From NCBI GenBank assembly GCA_007117945.1, contig SKTN01000175.1, positions 1 through 6,552 of the forward strand: a stretch of DNA of 6,552 bases, in the 5' to 3' direction. Position numbers and translations under genes: made by a program. Below the pieces are notes generated by a model. It searched no databases. It worked only from the letters and a program-made list of their open reading frames with translations, and was not told where the DNA came from. Below, piece after piece: positions 1 through 6,552 of the stretch (within the stretch, counting starts at the first letter, position 1; each line of letters starts with the position of its first letter). Source of the stretch: Nitriliruptoraceae bacterium. Its GTDB lineage: Bacteria > Actinomycetota > Nitriliruptoria > Nitriliruptorales > Nitriliruptoraceae.

Positions 1-1539
1 GCCGTAGCTCTCGGACAGGCTGGAGATCGCGAAGTGGGCGGCGACCTGCTCGAGGTCGATGATCCCGGGTCGGACCTGGCTCTCGTAGATGCCCCGGCCG
101 TCGCCGTAGCGGGGATCGTTGGACTCCGCGTGGGAGAGCCGCTCGGCGAAGCGTTCCTCGAGCCCCTCGCCGATGCCGAGGTCCTGGGCCAACTGGATCG
201 CGCGCGCGGCGTAGCGCAGGACCTGGACGGGCTCCGGTCGGGCGAGCTCCTCGAAGAACCACCCGCAGCTGGTGAACATCAGCATCGCGTGGCGCTGGAG
301 CTCCAGCAGCTGCAGCACCCGGGTCGTAGCGCCCGCGTCCAGCGTCGTGGTCGCGTGGGTCGCCAGGAACCCCTGCAGGGCCCCCGAACGGTGCAGGATC
401 ACCTCGATGTAGTCGTCCCGGGCGGCCCACGGGTCACCGAGCAGCTGACCGGCCGCGTCCTCGTAGCGCGCTGCGAGGTCCTCACTGAGCTCGTCGAGGG
501 CGGCTCGCAGCGGTGCTCGCCAACGCTGATGGCCACCCGCCTCGCTGGCACAGCCGCAGTCGGAGCGCCACCGCTCCACCCCGTGGGCGCAGCTCCAGGA
601 GCTGGCCTGGACCACCTCGGCCTCGTGGGTGGGCGGGTGCGCAGCGAGGTAGGCGGCGTAGTTGGTCAGCTCGACGTCGTCGCGGGCGTCGAGCCGTTCG
701 AGCGCCGCCGCCAGGGCCATCTCCCCGTGACGGTGGTGGTGACCGTAGGACTCCCCGTCGGTGGCGATGTTGACCAGCTGGGGACCGCCACGGCCGTTGA
801 ACCCCTGGAGGAGGCGGTCGGCGAAGCGGCGACCGTCGGTGAGCAGCCCCTCGAAGGCCACGCCCTGGGACAGGGGGCCGTCGTAGAAGTAGACGTCGAT
901 GCGGGCCCCCGAGGCGAGGCGGACCCGGTAGGGCATCGTGGGGTCGACCCGACCCCCCGTGACGTCCTGCCACCCCTCGTCACCCATCGGCCGGACGCGG
1001 GCGGCCTGGAAGGGCGAGAGCACGGTGAAGCGCACCCCCTCGGCGGCCAGGAGTTCCAGGGTGGCGTCGTCCACCGCGGTCTCGGCCAGCCACATGCCCT
1101 CGGGCTGCCGACCGAAGCGGGCGCGGAAGTCGCGCACCCCCCACACCACCTGGGTGCGGGCGTCACGCGGGTTGGCCAGGGGCATGATGGCGTGGTTGTA
1201 GACCTGTGCCAGCGCCGAGCCGTGCCCGAAACGCTCCCGGCTGAGCTGGTCCGCGGCGAGGACGGCGGCGTAGGTCGCCGGGGCGAACTCCTCCATCCAG
1301 GACAGCAACGTCGGACCGAGGTTGTAGCTGATCCGGGCGTAGTTGTTCACCAGCTGGGTGATACGTCCGTGGCGGTCGAGGATGCGGGCGCGGGTGTTGG
1401 GGTCGTAGCACTCCGCGTTGATCCGCTCGTTCCAGTCGTGGTAGGGGTAGGCCGCGGGCTGCTGCTCGACCAGCTCCAACCACGGGTTCTCCCGTGGCGG
1501 CTGGTAGAAGTGCCCGTGGACACAGATGAAGCGTTGCAC
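1..1539 (-). CDS. Glycoside hydrolase family 57 protein with DUF3536-type C-terminus, 3' part missing
   Basis: This is a predicted alpha-glucan-active retaining hydrolase or transferase, probably cytosolic since no signal peptide is seen. Its substrate is not known to me. The window shows the first 513 residues, and the frame is open to the left edge. Recall of the family suggests about 800 aa in total, so perhaps 300 are missing. GH57 signatures are clear: region 1 FICVHGHFYQPPRENPW (4-20), YNLGPTLLSWM (72-82), EGMWLAETAVDDATLELL with presumed nucleophile Glu153, and NIATDGESYGHHHRHGE with presumed acid/base Asp261. Next come a Cys-rich motif (SSWSCAHGVERWRSDCGC, 313-330) and segments typical of DUF3536 proteins (MFTSCGWFFEEL, 421-432; ESQVRPGIIDLEQVAAHF, 486-503). 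GTG 1539 is chosen because GGAG lies 5 bases upstream. GTG 1545, two codons earlier, is the alternative. It follows glgB on the same strand after 116 bases, so a role in the same glucan metabolism is likely but inferred. Confidence 0.9.
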   Translation of the reverse strand, partial: MQRFICVHGHFYQPPRENPWLELVEQQPAAYPYHDWNERINAECYDPNTRARILDRHGRITQLVNNYARISYNLGPTLLSWMEEFAPATYAAVLAADQLSRERFGHGSALAQVYNHAIMPLANPRDARTQVVWGVRDFRARFGRQPEGMWLAETAVDDATLELLAAEGVRFTVLSPFQAARVRPMGDEGWQDVTGGRVDPTMPYRVRLASGARIDVYFYDGPLSQGVAFEGLLTDGRRFADRLLQGFNGRGGPQLVNIATDGESYGHHHRHGEMALAAALERLDARDDVELTNYAAYLAAHPPTHEAEVVQASSWSCAHGVERWRSDCGCASEAGGHQRWRAPLRAALDELSEDLAARYEDAAGQLLGDPWAARDDYIEVILHRSGALQGFLATHATTTLDAGATTRVLQLLELQRHAMLMFTSCGWFFEELARPEPVQVLRYAARAIQLAQDLGIGEGLEERFAERLSHAESNDPRYGDGRGIYESQVRPGIIDLEQVAAHFAISSLSESYG

Positions 1540-1544
1540 GTGCA

Positions 1545-1548
1545 CTCC
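1545..1548 (-). promoter_or_regulatory. Probable ribosome binding site of the GH57 gene
   Basis: The minus strand reads GGAG, then five bases (tgcac), then GTG at 1539. This spacing is suitable and favours GTG 1539. The alternative GTG at 1545 overlaps this GGAG and would have no well-placed site of its own. Confidence 0.55.
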
Positions 1549-1563
1549 GGGCGTGTTCGGTCG

Positions 1564-1619
1564 GCGCAGGCTGGGGTCGCGCCGGGTCCGCGGCGGTGTC
1601 CCACCCCCCCAGCCTACGC
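1564..1619 (-). terminator. Long GC-rich hairpin between glgB and the GH57 gene (possible terminator or attenuator)
   Basis: On the minus-strand transcript, GCGTAGGCTGGGG (1619-1607) pairs with CCCCAGCCTGCGC (1576-1564). That gives 13 base pairs with a single U-G wobble around a 30-base loop. The loop can form a small inner stem, CGCCG with CGGCG. The hairpin begins 36 bases past the glgB stop and ends 24 bases before the GH57 start codon. No T-tract follows, so it is not a canonical intrinsic terminator. U-less hairpins have been proposed as terminators in high-GC actinobacteria. It could instead partly reduce readthrough, protect the upstream mRNA 3' end, or mark a processing site. The pairing is read directly from the sequence; the function is inferred. 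Confidence 0.5.
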
Positions 1620-1655
1620 GAGGCAGCCGCGCCCGCGGACGTGGCCCGCCCGACC

Positions 1656-3568
1656 TCAGGCCTTCGGCAGGAACACCTCCACCGACAGCGGCGGCAGGCT
1701 GATCACCGCGGAGTGGGACCGGCCGTGGAAGGGGTGGGGCAGGGCGTCGATCCCGCCGAGGTTGCCCACACCGGAACCGCCGTACTCCACGGCATCGCTG
1801 TTGAAGGCCTCCACCCAGTGGCCGCCGTGGGGCAGGCCGACCCGGTAGTTCTCCCGCACCTGGGGGGTGAGGTTGGCCACGACCAGCGCCGCGGAGCCGT
1901 CACGCCCGCGGCGCAGGTAGCTGACCACCGAGCTCTGCCAGTCGCTGCCGTCGAGCCACTCGAAGCCGAAGGGCTCGCAGTCGCCCTCGTGCAGCGCCGG
2001 TGTCTCGCGGTAGAGCATGGCGAGGTCCTTCAGGCAGTGCAGCAGCTCACGGTGCTTGGGGTCACCGTCGAACAGGTGCCAGTCGAGGGAGCGCTCGTGG
2101 GCCCACTCCGACCACTGCCCGAACTCCGAGCCCATGAACAGCAGCTTCTTGCCGGGCGTGGTGAACATGTAGCCGTACAGCGCGCGCAGGTTCGCGAAGC
2201 GCTGCCAGGTGTCCCCCGGCATCTTGCCGAGCAGGGAGCCCTTGCCGTGGACCACCTCGTCGTGGGACAGGGGCAGGGTGTAGTTCTCCGAGTAGGCGTA
2301 GACCGAGCGGAAGGTGAGCTGGTCGTGGTGGTACTTGCGGTGGATCGGGTCGCGCTGGAACACCTCCAGGGTGTCATGCATCCACCCCATGTCCCACTTG
2401 AACCCGAAGCCGAGCCCGCCGAGGTAGGTGGGGCGTGAGACCATCGGCCAGGAGGTGGACTCCTCCGCGAAGGTCTGTACGTCGGGGAAGCGGGCGAACA
2501 CCTCGGTGTTGAAGCGGCGCAGGAACTCGATGGCCTCGAGGTTCTCGTTGCCGCCGTGGACGTTGGGGATCCACTCCCCGTCCTCGCGGGAGTAGTCCAG
2601 GTAGAGCATGGAGGCCACGGCATCCACCCGGAGGCCGTCGATGTGGTACTCCTCGAGCCAGAACAGGGCCGAGGACAGCAGGAAGGCCACCACCTCGCTG
2701 CGGCCGTAGTTGAAGATGTAGCTGGACCAGTCGGGGTGGAAACCCTGCTTGGGGTCGGCGTGCTCGTAGAGGTGGGTGCCGTCGAAGTCGCCGAGGGCGA
2801 ACTCATCGGTGGGGAAGTGGCTCGGGACCCAGTCGAGGATCACGCCGATGCCGGCCTGGTGGAGCCGATCGATCAGGTACTTGAGGTCCTGGGGCGTGCC
2901 GAAGCGTGAGGTCGGGGCGAAGTACCCCGTGGACTGGTAGCCCCAGGAGCCGTAGAAGGGGTGCTCCATCACGGGCAGGAACTCCACGTGGGTGAAGCCC
3001 ATCGCCTCGAGGTGGTAGATGAGCGGGTCGGCGAGCTCCCGGTAGGTCATCGGACGTGGGCCCGAGCCGTCGTCCTTGCGCCGCCAGGAGCCGAGGTGGA
3101 GCTCGTAGATCGCCATGGGCGCGTCCAGGCCCTGCCGCTCACCCCGCGAGGCCATCCACTCCTCGTCCGCCCACTCGTAGTCCAGTTCCCACACCTTGGA
3201 GGCGGTGTGGGGCGGGGTCTCCGCATGCACGGCGTAGGGGTCGGCCTTGTCGACCGTGTGGCCGTCCACGTGGGAGACGATGTGGTACTTGTACCCGTCG
3301 CCGACCTGGGCGCCGGGGATGAACAGCTCCCAGATGCCGCTGACCCCGCGGGCGCCCATGCGGCCCTCCGCAGAGCGCCGGTCCCAGCCGTTGAAGTCAC
3401 CGATCACCGTGACCTCGCGGGCGTTGGGGGCCCACACCGCGAAGTGCACGCCCGCGACACCGTCGTCGTCGGTCGCGGGGTGGGCACCGAGCTTCTCCCA
3501 CAGGCGCAGGTGGGTGCCCTCGTTGAAGAGGAACAGGTCGTCTTCGGTGATGGGGGAGGTCGAGCTCG

Positions 3569-3572
<4 letters not shown>
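1656..3572 (-). CDS. glgB: 1,4-alpha-glucan branching enzyme GlgB (GH13_9)
   Basis: This cytosolic enzyme cuts alpha-1,4-glucan chains and reattaches them by alpha-1,6 links, making glycogen or GlgE-type glucan branched. The protein is 638 aa. Residues 1-32 carry the family lead-in (LFNEGTHLRLWEKLGAHP), and about 41-125 form the CBM48 beta-sandwich (FAVWAPNAREVTVIGDFNGW). A GH13 barrel follows, starting near YELHLGSWRR (156-165), then an all-beta C-domain ending PPLSVEVFLPKA. Catalytic residues are visible: Asp317 in DGLRVDAVASMLYLDY, Glu370 in TFAEESTSWP and Asp438 in PLSHDEVVHGKGS. It is about 90 residues shorter than E. coli GlgB, which matches loss of the N-terminal N1 module, a known natural variant. 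I chose ATG 3572 over an upstream in-frame GTG at 3629 because the protein match begins there, GAGGTG lies 5 bases upstream, and ATG overlaps the treS-mak TGA. The two genes are therefore very likely cotranscribed and translationally coupled. Confidence 0.97.

Positions 3573-6552
<2,980 letters not shown>

Noticed and set aside
1604..1610. Run of seven C (G on the minus strand) as a possible phase-variation tract
   Set aside because: It lies between genes and partly inside the hairpin arm. Slippage would not shift a reading frame, and seven bases is unremarkable in such GC-rich DNA.
1540..1655. An N-terminal extension of the GH57 gene through the gap (the frame has no stop there)
   Set aside because: There is no ATG, GTG or TTG start in that frame upstream of 1545 within the gap, and the family's conserved sequence begins right after GTG 1539.
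34..1848. A 604-codon open frame on the plus strand opposite the GH57 gene and the end of glgB
   Set aside because: It spans two clear minus-strand genes and the gap between them, and its translation shows no domain or motif. It is an antisense shadow typical of high-GC DNA.

Overview
The window looks like a piece of a high-GC bacterial chromosome: G/C dominates third codon positions, GTG is used as a start codon, and long antisense shadow ORFs occur opposite every gene. An actinomycete-type genome, perhaps a deep-branching actinobacterial lineage, is my best guess from composition and gene content. No rRNA or taxon-specific marker is present, so this is only an inference.

All three genes lie on the minus strand and are transcribed from the right edge of the window to the left. 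From right to left: (1) 3569-6552, a trehalose synthase fused to maltokinase (TreS-Mak), cut off at its N-terminus by the window edge; (2) 1656-3572, glgB, the 1,4-alpha-glucan branching enzyme, whose ATG overlaps the treS-mak stop in an ATGA junction; (3) after a 116-base gap holding a long hairpin, 1-1539, a glycoside hydrolase family 57 protein with a DUF3536-type C-terminal part, cut off at its C-terminus by the left edge.

Together the first two genes form a section of the GlgE alpha-glucan pathway. TreS converts trehalose to maltose, the maltokinase domain makes maltose 1-phosphate, GlgE (not in the window, expected just beyond the right edge) would polymerise it, and GlgB adds alpha-1,6 branches. 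The third gene is a predicted alpha-glucan-active GH57 enzyme of unknown specificity. Its position suggests a role in trimming, remodelling or recycling the same polymer.

I saw no tRNA, rRNA, CRISPR array, insertion sequence, phage gene or obvious promoter. The most interesting points are the uncharacterised GH57-DUF3536 enzyme linked to a GlgE-type cassette, and the roughly 13-bp-stem hairpin that separates it from glgB. The enzymes of the first two genes are well-known families, and I found no evidence of an entirely new system.
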